Assembly (NCBI RefSeq): GCF_001280005.1
Contig: NZ_LGDW01000336.1
Location: 1 to 61,719 of the forward strand
DNA length: 61,719 nt
Origin: Streptomyces sp. NRRL WC-3618
Lineage (GTDB): Bacteria > Actinomycetota > Actinomycetes > Streptomycetales > Streptomycetaceae
Reading direction: 5' to 3'
Part shown: piece by piece, positions 7,535 through 15,946 of the stretch
How the letters are laid out: each line of letters begins with the position of its first letter
Numbering within the stretch: the stretch's first letter is position 1
The notes under the pieces: model-generated
The model's database searches: none
Told to the model about the DNA's origin: nothing
Seen by the model: the letters and a program-made list of their open reading frames with translations, nothing else
Translations under genes and position numbers: made by a program

Positions 7535-9553
7535 GTGCCGTGGGGGAAGTCCTTGTCGTCGTATCTGCTCCGGGAATCTGCTGCTTCGTTGGCCGAGGAG
7601 GTCAAGCGGCAACCTGGAATGGTTCATCGTCCGCTCACCGAACGGCTGATCCTGGCCTACAAGGACCAACACAAGCGGAAGAAGGGCAAGGATCAGACTG
7701 ATCAGGACGGGACGCCTCCGGCGAACGGTCTTGTCGAGGCCTGGGAGAACAGTCTTCCTCCGGTGATCAATGCCCTCGTCGAGCGAGGTCTTGGTCAGGT
7801 GGAGGTGTTCATAGAGTTCGGGCTTCCGCACACCGATGCCGATGTGGACGTACTCCTGGCCGGAGTGCATCCGGGCAGCGGGGCACCGTCGTACGTGCTG
7901 GTCGAACTGAAGCAGCAACGTTCCGCCACCGTGCACCCGGAGCGGTCGGTTGCTGTCGATCTCGGCTTCTCCAACTGGAAACTGCATCCGGTGCGGCAAG
8001 TACAGAAGTACTGCGATTACCTGGTGCAGTACAAGGCTGCCCTGCGCGGTAAGCCGGAGAGCGTCGTTGGAGCCGTGCTGATGCACAACGCTCACGACGA
8101 TGACGTGCGAGAACTGTTCAAGCTTCCGGAGAGCGACCATGGGCGGCTCTACACCATGGACCGGTTCGAACGGTTCCGGAAGTTGCTGGGTGCGCGGCTG
8201 GCCGCGCTGCCGGGTGGAGAGGCCGCCCAGGTGCTGATCGACTCCCCTGAGTACGATCCTCCGAAGATCGCCGACGTCAATCTCCCCACGCGTATGGGGC
8301 CGCCGGAGCGCTTCCAGCTGCTGGATGAGCAGGAGTTGGCGCACCAGGACGTGCACGAGGCGGTACGACGGGTCCGTGAGGGCGGCACCAAGGAAGTCAT
8401 CATCGTCCGGGGCGGGCCGGGCAGCGGCAAGAGCGCGATCGCGCTCGAACTCCGGCGCACTCTCGACCAGGCCGGCTTGAATGTCGTTCACGCGTCGGGG
8501 GCCAAGGCACTCACGCTGACCCTTCGCGAGACCTACGCGCGCAACGCGCCGCGCGGCATGAAGGGAAAGCTGCAGAAGGAAGCCACACGGCTGTTCACCT
8601 ACTTCAACCAGCTCAAGAAGCTGCCGCCGGACAGCTGTGACGTGGTCATCTGCGACGAGGCACACCGCCTTCGCCGCCACTCCATCGACCGGTACACGCC
8701 GCGAGAGGAACGGGAAAACGCTCGCCCGCAGGCCGACGAGATCATAGAGGCGGCGCGTGTCCCCGTCTTCCTGCTCGACGACTGGCAGTCACTTCGCCCC
8801 GGCGAGGTCGGCACGGCCGAGTACCTGATCGAACGCGCGAAAGCGTTGGGGCTTCGGCACACCCTCATCGACCTCGGCGGCATGTTCCGGGCCCAGGGAA
8901 GCGCCTACTACCGGGACTGGGTGCTGAAGCTGCTCAGCGTGGGTGTGCACACCCCTCAGGTCTGGGTGCCCGACGGGCGGATGCAGGTTCACCTCGCCGA
9001 CTCTCCGCAGGAAATGACGGACTTCCTCGAAGAGCACCGACTCGCAGGGGCGAGTACGCGGATCGTCGCCGGTTTCTGCTGGCCGTGGAGTAATCCGGAC
9101 GAGAACGGCAAGCTGGTCCCGGACGTCACCATCGACGGTTGGCAGCAGCCCTGGAACGTGAAGAGCGGCCATGCCGTGGAGGGCGCACCCGATGCCGACT
9201 TCTGGGCTACCGACCCGAGGGGAACCGGGCAGGTCGGTTGCGTCTACACCGCCCAGACCTTTGAGTTCGACTGGGTGGGTGTGATCATTGGCCCCGATCT
9301 CGTGTGGCGTGAGGGCCGTTTCGTCATCGACCGGACCGCCACCCACGATCCGGAGCTGCGGCCCAGGACGATCGACGAGGTCGATATCAACCGCTGCGTC
9401 CGTAACGCCTATCACGTCCTGTTGACCCGCGGAATCATGGGCGTGGTGATCTATTCGACGGACGAGGCCACGCGGGACGCTCTGCGCGGGCATGTGATCA
9501 CCTCCGTGCAGCATCCGCTCCCCAAACCGATGCGCAAGATTGTCGGTCCGTGA
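7535..9553 (+). CDS. Nuclease-helicase fusion, DUF2075 / Schlafen group 3 helicase type (paralogue A)
   Basis: A 672-residue protein. The N-terminal 150 residues carry a PD-(D/E)xK-like signature: Asp105 in DVDVLLAG, then Glu124-x-Lys126 in VLVELKQ, preceded by VEVFIEFGLP. The C-terminal half is a superfamily 1-like P-loop ATPase with Walker A GGPGSGKS at 293-300 and DEAH at 374-377. Later come GMFRAQGS, GFCWPWS, QVGCVYTAQTFEFDW and LLTRGIMG, motifs of the DUF2075 helicase family. GTG at 7535 is chosen because AAGGGA lies seven bases upstream. The gene diverges from pglW. Its position beside BREX genes suggests anti-phage function. The domain call is firm; the nuclease assignment is inference from the motif. 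Confidence 0.8.
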   Translation: MPWGKSLSSYLLRESAASLAEEVKRQPGMVHRPLTERLILAYKDQHKRKKGKDQTDQDGTPPANGLVEAWENSLPPVINALVERGLGQVEVFIEFGLPHTDADVDVLLAGVHPGSGAPSYVLVELKQQRSATVHPERSVAVDLGFSNWKLHPVRQVQKYCDYLVQYKAALRGKPESVVGAVLMHNAHDDDVRELFKLPESDHGRLYTMDRFERFRKLLGARLAALPGGEAAQVLIDSPEYDPPKIADVNLPTRMGPPERFQLLDEQELAHQDVHEAVRRVREGGTKEVIIVRGGPGSGKSAIALELRRTLDQAGLNVVHASGAKALTLTLRETYARNAPRGMKGKLQKEATRLFTYFNQLKKLPPDSCDVVICDEAHRLRRHSIDRYTPREERENARPQADEIIEAARVPVFLLDDWQSLRPGEVGTAEYLIERAKALGLRHTLIDLGGMFRAQGSAYYRDWVLKLLSVGVHTPQVWVPDGRMQVHLADSPQEMTDFLEEHRLAGASTRIVAGFCWPWSNPDENGKLVPDVTIDGWQQPWNVKSGHAVEGAPDADFWATDPRGTGQVGCVYTAQTFEFDWVGVIIGPDLVWREGRFVIDRTATHDPELRPRTIDEVDINRCVRNAYHVLLTRGIMGVVIYSTDEATRDALRGHVITSVQHPLPKPMRKIVGP

Positions 9554-9613
9554 CAGCGCTGTTCCACCAGTCGGCCCCGCAGGCCGTTCGGTAGCATTCG
9601 ATCAATCGTCAAC

Positions 9614-9656
9614 GCGGCCCGCCGGGCTTCCGCCTCAGGACATGCCCCCACCCGCA
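9614..9656 (+). repeat. Duplicated leader, copy B
   Basis: This is the counterpart of the block at 7479-7523, placed five bases before the start codon of the second nuclease-helicase gene. It shows that the duplication included upstream sequence. Confidence 0.65.
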
Positions 9657-9660
9657 CGAG

Positions 9661-11592
9661 TTGTTTCGTGCTGCCTGGGGGCCTCTCTTGCTGTTCCGCG
9701 ACTCCGCCACCGCGGTCGCCGCCCGCCACCTCGAAGGATCGTTGGGCCTGTATCTCACCGAGCAGTTCGCTCGGGTGCATGGGTACAGGTCGAGCATGGC
9801 GGAAGCGCGCTCCTGGGAGCGGAGCATCCCGGCACTCACCGACGCACTGCTCGATGCCGGGCTCGGTCAGGTGGAGGTACTGCTGGAGTTCGGGCTGCCG
9901 CTGACCAGCAAGCGAGCCGATGCGGTTCTCGCCGGAGTCCATCCCCGGACCGGTGAGCCGTCGTACGTCGTCGTCGAGCTCAAGCAGTGGAGTGAGGCGC
10001 ATCCCGACGACGATGATCCGCTGCTGTGTTTCGTCCCCGACTACTCCCGTGCGGTTCTCAACCCCATTGAGCAGGTCCGTGGTTACTGCGACTACCTGGT
10101 CGCCTTCAACGGGGTACTGGCTCGGCGTCCTGAGTGGATTTCGGGGGTCGCCTATCTGCACAATGCGACCGCGTTCGGCGTGTCCGGCCTCGACGAAGTC
10201 GAACTCAGCGAGCGCGGCCGCATGTTCACGGCGGACAGGCGCGGGGACTTCCTGGCGTACCTGCAGTCGAAGCTGAGCGCCGCATCCGGAGCCAAGGCAG
10301 CCGACGAGTTGTTGCTCGCCAAGGTCCAGCCTTCGAAGCAGTTGATGGCCGTCGCGGCGCAGGAGGTACGCGAGCGGGAGCAGTTCGTCCTTCTCGATGA
10401 GCAGCGTGTGGCGTACGAGACCGTGCTGAAGGCTGTTGAGCGGGCACACGAAGCCGATCACAAGGAAGTTGTGATCATCACGGGTGGACCCGGGACCGGC
10501 AAGAGTGTGATCGCTCTGTCGCTGCTCGGGGAGCTGTACCGGCGTGGCGTTCCTGCCCTGCACGCGACCGGCTCGCAGTCGTTCACCAAGACGATGCGCA
10601 AGGTGGCCGGCGCGCGGAAGCCCGAAGTGCGGGACCTCTTCAAGTACTTCAACAGTTTTGTGGCCGCCAAGCGCAACAGTCTGGACGTGCTGGTGTGCGA
10701 CGAAGCCCATCGCGTGCGGGAGACGTCCGCCAGCCGTTTCACTCCGGCGTCCCAGCGCACCGGGAAGCGGCAGCTTGAGGAACTGATCGACGTGGCCCGT
10801 GTGCCCGTCTTCCTCCTGGACCAGCATCAGGTTGTACGGCCCGGGGAGACGGGGACCGTCGAGGAGATCAAGGCAGCGGCCGCGCAGAAGGACCTGCAGT
10901 GCCGGGTGGTGGAACTGGACAGCCAGTTCCGCTGTGGTGGGAGCGACGCGTACCTGCGGTGGGTCGTACGGCTGCTGGGGCTGGAGGGCGACGAGGCCGT
11001 CCCATGGGAGCCCGATGGTCGGATGCAGCTCGATGTGGTCGATTCTCCGGAGGAGTTGGAAGCCCTTCTGAATGAAAGGCGGTCGAAGGGGTACGAGGCC
11101 AGGTTGTCCGCCGGGTTCTGTTGGCGCTGGTCGGATGCCAAGCCTAATGAGCCACTTCCCGCCGATGTTCAGATCGGCGAGTGGCGCCGGCCGTGGAACC
11201 TCAAGGGTGAGCGGTCGATCATGGGTGCACCACCATCAGCGCTCTGGGCCACTGACCCTGCGGGCTTCGGCCAAGTCGGCTGCGTCTACACGGCGCAGGG
11301 CTTCGAGTACGACTGGAGCGGCGTGATCATCGGACCCGACCTCGTCTGGCGGGGGAACGGCTGGGTCGTCGACCGGGCCGCTTCGAGGGATCCCGCCCTG
11401 CGGAAGGGGAACGGTAAGACTGCGGCATCGGACATCGACGCGGATCGGTTGATCCGCAATACGTACAAGGTGCTCTTGACGCGTGGAATGGTCGGCACGG
11501 CCATCTACTCGACAGATCCGGAGACTCAGGTGAAGCTACATGAGCTGGTGAAGTCTGCTAGATCGACTACTACGGTTCTCAGCGCGGGATAG
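9661..11592 (+). CDS. Nuclease-helicase fusion, DUF2075 / Schlafen group 3 helicase type (paralogue B)
   Basis: A 643-residue paralogue of the preceding gene with the same order: Asp87 in RADAVLAG, Glu106-x-Lys108 in VVVELKQ, Walker A GGPGTGKS at 275-282, DEAH at 347-350, DSQFRCGGSDAY, GFCWRWS, QVGCVYTAQGFEYDW and LLTRGMVG. The start is TTG at 9661, with no strong ribosome site. It is supported by alignment of the N-terminus (WG...LLxRxSAxxxA) with paralogue A. The two genes are 107 bases apart. Copy A has an extra lysine-rich insert (DQHKRKKGKDQ) absent here, so they have diverged well beyond a recent duplication. The IS5-type element begins 21 bases past the stop. Confidence 0.8.
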   Translation: MFRAAWGPLLLFRDSATAVAARHLEGSLGLYLTEQFARVHGYRSSMAEARSWERSIPALTDALLDAGLGQVEVLLEFGLPLTSKRADAVLAGVHPRTGEPSYVVVELKQWSEAHPDDDDPLLCFVPDYSRAVLNPIEQVRGYCDYLVAFNGVLARRPEWISGVAYLHNATAFGVSGLDEVELSERGRMFTADRRGDFLAYLQSKLSAASGAKAADELLLAKVQPSKQLMAVAAQEVREREQFVLLDEQRVAYETVLKAVERAHEADHKEVVIITGGPGTGKSVIALSLLGELYRRGVPALHATGSQSFTKTMRKVAGARKPEVRDLFKYFNSFVAAKRNSLDVLVCDEAHRVRETSASRFTPASQRTGKRQLEELIDVARVPVFLLDQHQVVRPGETGTVEEIKAAAAQKDLQCRVVELDSQFRCGGSDAYLRWVVRLLGLEGDEAVPWEPDGRMQLDVVDSPEELEALLNERRSKGYEARLSAGFCWRWSDAKPNEPLPADVQIGEWRRPWNLKGERSIMGAPPSALWATDPAGFGQVGCVYTAQGFEYDWSGVIIGPDLVWRGNGWVVDRAASRDPALRKGNGKTAASDIDADRLIRNTYKVLLTRGMVGTAIYSTDPETQVKLHELVKSARSTTTVLSAG

Positions 11593-11613
11593 TGCCGTTG
11601 AGTCAACTGCTAA

Positions 11614-12465
11614 GACGTCATCTCATTTGGTTCGGTAGCCTGTTGGGCGTGGTTTCGATCGTTGAGCGGCTGGTGCCGGATGAGTTGTGGGAGCTGTTCC
11701 AGCGAGTGATGCCGGAGGCGCCGTCGCGGCCTCAGGGCGGCGGTCGGCGCCGGCACGGTGACCGGGAGGTACTGGCGGCAATCGTGTTCGTGGCCACGTC
11801 GGGCTGCACGTGGCAGCAGCTGCCGTCCGCGTCGTTCGGTCCGTCGGGAGCGACGGCTCACCGGCGCTTTGTCGAGTGGTCCAAGGCCCGTGTGTGGGCC
11901 AAGGTCCACCGCCTGGTCCTCGATGAACTCGGCTCCCGCGGCGAGTTGGACTGGTCCCGCTGTGCGATCGACTCCGTCAACATGCGGGCCCTGAAAAGGG
12001 GGAGCTGACAGGCCCGAATCCTGTAGACCGGGCAAGTACGGCTCGAAGATCCACTTGATCATCGAACGGACCGGTCTGCCCCTGTCCGCCGGGATCTCCG
12101 GAGCGAACCTGCACGACAGCCAGGCACTGATCCCGCTGGTGAAAGGGATACCGCCGATCCGCTCCCGGCGCGGACGCCGACGGCGCAGACCGGGAAAGCT
12201 CCACGCCGACAAGGGATACGACTACGACCACCTGCGGCGATGGTTACGCGGGCGCGGCATCCGGCACCGCATCGCCCGCAGAGGCATCGAGTCCTCGACC
12301 CGCCTGGGCCGCCACCGCTGGACCATAGAACGCACGATGTCCTGGCTCGCCGGATGCCGCAGACTGCACCGACGCTACGAGCGCCAAGCCGAGCGCTTCC
12401 TGGCATTCACCAGCATCGCCTGCACCCTCATCTGCTACCGCAGACTCACCAAATGAGATGACCTC
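11614..12465 (+). mobile_element. IS5-family insertion sequence (852 bp)
   Basis: The ends carry matching inverted repeats: GACGTCATCTCATTTGG at 11614-11630 and, reading inward from 12465, GAGGTCATCTCATTTGG (16 of 17 identical). Both ends are flanked by TAA (11611-11613 and 12466-12468), a three-base target duplication typical of this family. Size and internal transposase also fit. The element landed between the second nuclease-helicase gene and rnpB without breaking either. Confidence 0.9.
11649..12456 (+). pseudogene. IS5-family transposase with two frame lesions
   Basis: The first part (from GTG 11649 to the stop at 12006-12008) gives VSIVERLVPDELW through SVNMRALKRGS. The second part resumes as KYGSKIHLIIERTG and continues with HADKGYDYDHL, IERTMSW and LICYRRL to 12456. 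The linking residues (ELTGPNPVDR) lie in a third frame between them. Restoring a single protein needs one extra base at the A4G5 run (11994-12002) and one at CCGGGC near 12028-12033. The first site could be programmed frameshifting, known in IS5/IS427-group elements. The second has no such explanation, so the gene is probably dead unless both are sequencing errors in G runs. Confidence 0.8.
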
Positions 12466-12468
12466 TAA

Positions 12469-13015
12469 GGCCGCAATTACGGGATGAAATCTCCCTGCCT
12501 CGTCACGAGTGCGGTCCACCGGATCGATCGCGCGATATGCAACTCGCTCGGTAGTGCCTTGGACTAAGCAGAGCTGTCTCCACCACCCCACGGCTACTTT
12601 GATGGCTACGTACGTAGCCGCGCAGCCCCGTTTGAACCGGTGCGGAACGGGTTTGTGGAACGTCGCGTAATTCCCCAGCCGGAACTTCACGGAATGGGCC
12701 AGGGACATCGCGGCGCCGACGCCTTCGTCCCCATACGGACGCCGGAGCCGCTCCTCGTTCCCCACGGTCGCCAGGATTTCCGGGCCGCCTGATAGCCGCC
12801 GATCATTAGGGCTGGTCAGGGCGGTCAAGGGTGGGCGAATGCCCAGCGCGAAGCGCCGCCGAAGGCGCCCTTGAGGGCACTGTCCAGCCCCACACTCAGC
12901 AGTCGGGCGGCCCGTCACCGGCCGCAGCCAACTGGGGAATTACGTGGAGCCGAAGGTGTCTCCGATGGGGAATTGCATGAACGCTCACAGGGTTCAGATC
13001 AGACTCTCTGACCCA
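12469..13015. other. 547-bp stretch without a recognisable gene between the IS and rnpB
   Basis: No convincing gene is seen. A minus-strand frame is open across 12470-12918 but has no recognisable domain, runs into the insertion sequence and lacks a ribosome site. The stretch contains a perfect 16-bp palindrome, GGCTACGTACGTAGCC, at 12604-12619. Base composition is visibly less GC-rich than the chromosomal genes to the right. It is the likely junction between the defence island and core chromosome. Confidence 0.5.
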
Positions 13016-13058
13016 ACAAAAAAGGGCCCCTGGCCAGCATATTCGCTGACCAGGGGGC
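13016..13058 (-). terminator. Intrinsic terminator of rnpB
   Basis: On the minus strand a stem built from GGCCCCCTGG and CCAGGGGCC encloses a loop and is followed by TTTTTT. It lies just past the 3' end of the RNase P RNA. Confidence 0.85.
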
Positions 13059-13064
13059 CTCCGC

Positions 13065-13490
13065 GGCAGACGAGTCGGGCTGTACGCCGGGTTCTGTCGC
13101 CCGGTCGCCTCGCGGCGGCCGGGGAGACGGCCATCCATCTAGGGCCGGCGTTGCCGCCGGCCTCGTGCGGTCTACCCGAGGACTTGGGCGGGCAGCCCTC
13201 GAACGTCCTCGCAGGAGCGTCGTCCATATCCTTGGAGACGTTCCCTTTTGACCTTGCTCCGGGTGGGGTTTACCTAGCTGCCCAGGTCGCCCTGGGCACT
13301 GGTGGTCTCTTACACCACCGTTTCACCCTTACCCGGCGCCGAAGCGTCGGGCGGTTTGTTTTCTGTGGCACTGTCCCGCGGGTCACCCCGGGTGGCCGTT
13401 AGCCATCACCCTGCCCTGTGGAGCCCGGACGTTCCTCGGGGAGCGCCCCCGAAGGGGAGTCCACGCGGCCGTCCGCCCGGCTCGTCTGCC
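13065..13490 (-). ncRNA. rnpB: RNase P RNA (M1 RNA, type A)
   Basis: This is the catalytic RNA that removes 5' leaders from precursor tRNAs. The conserved blocks are visible in order on the minus strand: GAGGAACGTCCGGGCTCC, CACAGAAAAC, AGGTAAACCCC, TAGATGGATGGCC and ACAGAACCCGGCGTACAG. The ends pair perfectly as helix P1 (GGCAGACGAG with CTCGTCTGCC), which sets the boundaries at 13490 and 13065. A strong terminator follows. The upstream DMT-transporter reading frame runs into the 5' 92 bases, so the rnpB promoter must lie inside that gene's 3' end. Confidence 0.96.
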
Positions 13491-14382
13491 GTGTCGACCA
13501 TGCTACCGGGCGTCCGCCCCGACGCGGTCCAGTGGCCGTCGCCAGGACAGAGCCCGCCAGGATCAGGGCGAAGGCGGCGATGATGCCGGCCGTCAGCGGT
13601 TCGTCCAGGAACACGGCGCCCGCCGCCACCGCGACCGCCGGGTTGACGTACGTGAACACGGTGGCCCGGGTCGGGCCGACCTCCTTGATCAGCTCCAGGA
13701 ACGCCACGAAGGCGAGGGCGGTGCAGACCACGCCCAGGACGGCCAGGGACAGCAATACGTGCGCGGACGGAAGCGCGGCCGGGCGGGTGGCCAGCGCCGC
13801 CGGGGCGTAGACCAGAGCGGCCAGCGCCAGGCAGGGCGCCGTGAGGTGGAGCGACGGGACGTCCTTGAGATGGCGGGCCGCTATCAGCGGGGCCGTGGCG
13901 TAGCCGATCACCGTCAGCAGGACCTCGGCGAGCGACCGGGCGTCGCCGCCTGTCAGGTGCGGGACGGTCAGGACCGCGACGCCCGCCAGGCCCAGGGTCA
14001 GGCCCGTGAGCCGCCGGACGCCCAGCTTCTCCGTGTTGCCGAAGAAGCGTGCGAGCGCGAGCCCGACTATCGGTACCCCGGCGATCAGGAGGCCCGCCGT
14101 GGAGCTGGAGAGGTGGCGTTCCGCGTCCGTGAGGGTCCACCAGGGACCGATGATCTCGATGACAGCGAAGGCCAGCATCGGGCGCCAGTGTGTTCGGATT
14201 GTTCGCGGGAGGCTGCCCTGGCGGATCGCGAAGGGGAGGAGGAGTGCCGCGCCCAGCACGCAGCGCGTGAACACCACCGTCGACGGGGACAGCTCCGCCT
14301 CCACCGCCACCTTGATCAGCAGGTACGGGATGCCCCAGACCACTCCCATCAGGGAGAACAACAACCAGCCGCGTGCAGTCAT
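13399..14382 (-). CDS. DMT-superfamily (EamA) transporter
   Basis: A 327-residue membrane protein with ten hydrophobic segments and the two EamA repeats (MGVVWGIPYLLIKVAVEAELSP early, VFTYVNPAVAVAAGAVFLDEPLT late). The family exports small metabolites, amino acids or drugs; the substrate here cannot be told. It starts 20 bases after the AraC regulator's stop, so the two are probably co-transcribed and the regulator may respond to the exporter's substrate. The last 30 or so residues (after ATGPRRGGRPVAW) are hydrophilic and are encoded by the 5' end of rnpB, because no stop occurs before 13399. Confidence 0.88.
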   Translation of the reverse strand: MTARGWLLFSLMGVVWGIPYLLIKVAVEAELSPSTVVFTRCVLGAALLLPFAIRQGSLPRTIRTHWRPMLAFAVIEIIGPWWTLTDAERHLSSSTAGLLIAGVPIVGLALARFFGNTEKLGVRRLTGLTLGLAGVAVLTVPHLTGGDARSLAEVLLTVIGYATAPLIAARHLKDVPSLHLTAPCLALAALVYAPAALATRPAALPSAHVLLSLAVLGVVCTALAFVAFLELIKEVGPTRATVFTYVNPAVAVAAGAVFLDEPLTAGIIAAFALILAGSVLATATGPRRGGRPVAWSTRQTSRADGRVDSPSGALPEERPGSTGQGDG

Positions 14383-14401
14383 GCGGGCAGTGTCGGTCGT
14401 C

Positions 14402-15241
14402 TCAGCGCCCGCCGTCTTGAACGCTGTTGCGGTACGCCGCCGGCGTCACTCCCAGGACCCGCCGGAACCAGCGGGTCAGGTGGGCCTGGTCGGCGAAGCC
14501 GACGAGCGAGGCGACCTCGGCGGGCCGCAGCCCGGTCTCCAGCAGGCTTCTGGCCCGGCTCACGCGGTGCTGGGCGAGCCAGGCGTACGGGGGGATGCCG
14601 ACCGTCGTACGGAACGCGCGCAGAAGCTGGTAGCGGGACAGGCCCAGGTCGGTGGCGAGGTCGGCGAGGGAGGGCGGGGTGGTCAGTTCGTCGGCCAGGC
14701 GGGTTCGTACGGCGTGGGCTATGCGGTCCGCGCCGGGGAGGTTGTCCGGTGTCGGGCGGGCCGTGGAGTGGCGGCGGGCCAGTGCGGTGAGCAGCCAGGG
14801 GATGCGGGACTCGGCTTCCAGCGGGTCCGGGCAGGTGGTCAGGTCGGTGTGTGCGGCGCGGAAGGCTGCGGCCAGTTCGGGGTCGTCGAGGAGGGGCTCG
14901 CGGAAGTGGGGGAAGCCGCCGGTGGTGCCGTCGGTGAGGAGGGAGGTGTCGGCGTACAGGGCTCGGTAGGCGTAGCCGTCGGCGGTGTCCGGGCCGCCGG
15001 TGTGCATCTCTCCGGGGTCCAGTACGACGATGGAACCGGGCCTGGGACGCAGGCGGCCACCCCGGTAGTCGATGACCTCGGAGCCGCCGACGCACAGCCC
15101 GACCGTGAACTCGTCGTGGGCGTGCGGGGCGTAGACGTGCCGGTCGAAACGGGCGGTGAGCAGATCCAGCGTGGGGCCGCGATGGCCGAGCCTCGCTCTG
15201 GTCCACAGCGCCTGTTCCCGTGTGCCCCCGCCTGCGTTCAC
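14402..15241 (-). CDS. AraC-family transcriptional regulator
   Basis: A 279-residue protein with an N-terminal cupin-type sensor domain (PHAHDEFTVGLCVGG, LDPGEMHTGGP) and a C-terminal double helix-turn-helix (about 175-275: SLADLATDLGLSRYQLLRAF, then ASLVGFADQAHLTRWFRRVLGVTPAAYR). Such proteins activate nearby transport or catabolic genes on binding a small ligand. It precedes the DMT exporter in an apparent operon. Start GTG 15241 has GGAG only two bases upstream, so the exact start is uncertain. Confidence 0.9.
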   Translation of the reverse strand: MNAGGGTREQALWTRARLGHRGPTLDLLTARFDRHVYAPHAHDEFTVGLCVGGSEVIDYRGGRLRPRPGSIVVLDPGEMHTGGPDTADGYAYRALYADTSLLTDGTTGGFPHFREPLLDDPELAAAFRAAHTDLTTCPDPLEAESRIPWLLTALARRHSTARPTPDNLPGADRIAHAVRTRLADELTTPPSLADLATDLGLSRYQLLRAFRTTVGIPPYAWLAQHRVSRARSLLETGLRPAEVASLVGFADQAHLTRWFRRVLGVTPAAYRNSVQDGGR

Positions 15242-15264
15242 GGCTCCACGGTACTTCGCGGGCG

Positions 15265-15849
15265 TCAGAGAAACTCTGCCGTGTCCAGGTCGAAGGCGAA
15301 GGGAGCCGGGAGGGCCAGCGGCTTACCGAAGGGGGCGGTGCGGGACCGGCCGTAGCCGTCCTTTCCCGGGTCGCTGAACAGCGTGACCGAGGCCGCGTCT
15401 CGGTCGACGAGCAGGTAGAGGGGGATCTTGGCCCGAGCGTAGCAGCGGGGCTTGGTCTCGAGGTCGATCCACGGGTGGAGGTAGGTGACCTCGACGACCA
15501 TGGCCACTCCGGCGCATGGCATCCAGGGCGGAGCTCCGCGGAAGAGCCGTGGCTCAGCGGGTGCCACCGTGCTGTCCGGGATCACGTGATCGTCCGGGCA
15601 CAAGGGGCTGAAGCTGGGCAGCTTCAGCCCCTTGTGCCCGGAGAACTGCATGCCTGTCCGGGACCTCAGGTGGATCTGGCGGCCGATCTCGCTGAGACAG
15701 TGCTCGTGCCGGCCGTCGGGCACAGATGCCAGGTGGATCTGGCCCTCGACCAGTTGCGCCCGAAAGCCCAGGGGGAGCTCCAGCTCCAGGAACCCAGCCA
15801 GCACTTCCTCTGCCGCCCGCCGCAGCTGGTCGTCTGTCGATCCCGGCAT
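15265..15849 (-). CDS. Uma2-family putative endonuclease (DUF820)
   Basis: A 194-residue single-domain protein of the PD-(D/E)xK superfamily. Visible motifs are VEGQIHLA, PDDHVIPDSTVAP, VVEVTYLHPWIDLETKPRCYARAKIPLYLLVD and a C-terminal FAFDLDTAEFL. Uma2 proteins are abundant in Streptomyces and cyanobacteria; their role is unknown. A strong AAGGAGG lies in front of ATG 15849. The gene is downstream of the RNB ribonuclease on the same strand with a 97-base gap. Confidence 0.88.
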   Translation of the reverse strand: MPGSTDDQLRRAAEEVLAGFLELELPLGFRAQLVEGQIHLASVPDGRHEHCLSEIGRQIHLRSRTGMQFSGHKGLKLPSFSPLCPDDHVIPDSTVAPAEPRLFRGAPPWMPCAGVAMVVEVTYLHPWIDLETKPRCYARAKIPLYLLVDRDAASVTLFSDPGKDGYGRSRTAPFGKPLALPAPFAFDLDTAEFL

Positions 15850-15946
15850 ACCGCCTCCTTGTCGGAAGGAGACCAGCGTGCGGCACGCACGGACGCACTG
15901 CCCCGGAGTCGAGGCGTGTTCCCTCGTTCGCGGTACGTCCCCGTCG

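Noticed and set aside
12244..12918. A 224-codon minus-strand open frame across the IS right end
   Set aside because: Half of it is antisense to the transposase; the rest has no recognised domain or ribosome site.
12975..13010. tRNA fragment or att site suggested by GGTTCAGATC
   Set aside because: The T-arm-like sequence has no matching stem and no cloverleaf around it; no tRNA gene was recognised anywhere in the window.
15554..15898. Alternative frames around the Uma2 gene
   Set aside because: They overlap a protein with clear family motifs and a strong AAGGAGG start.
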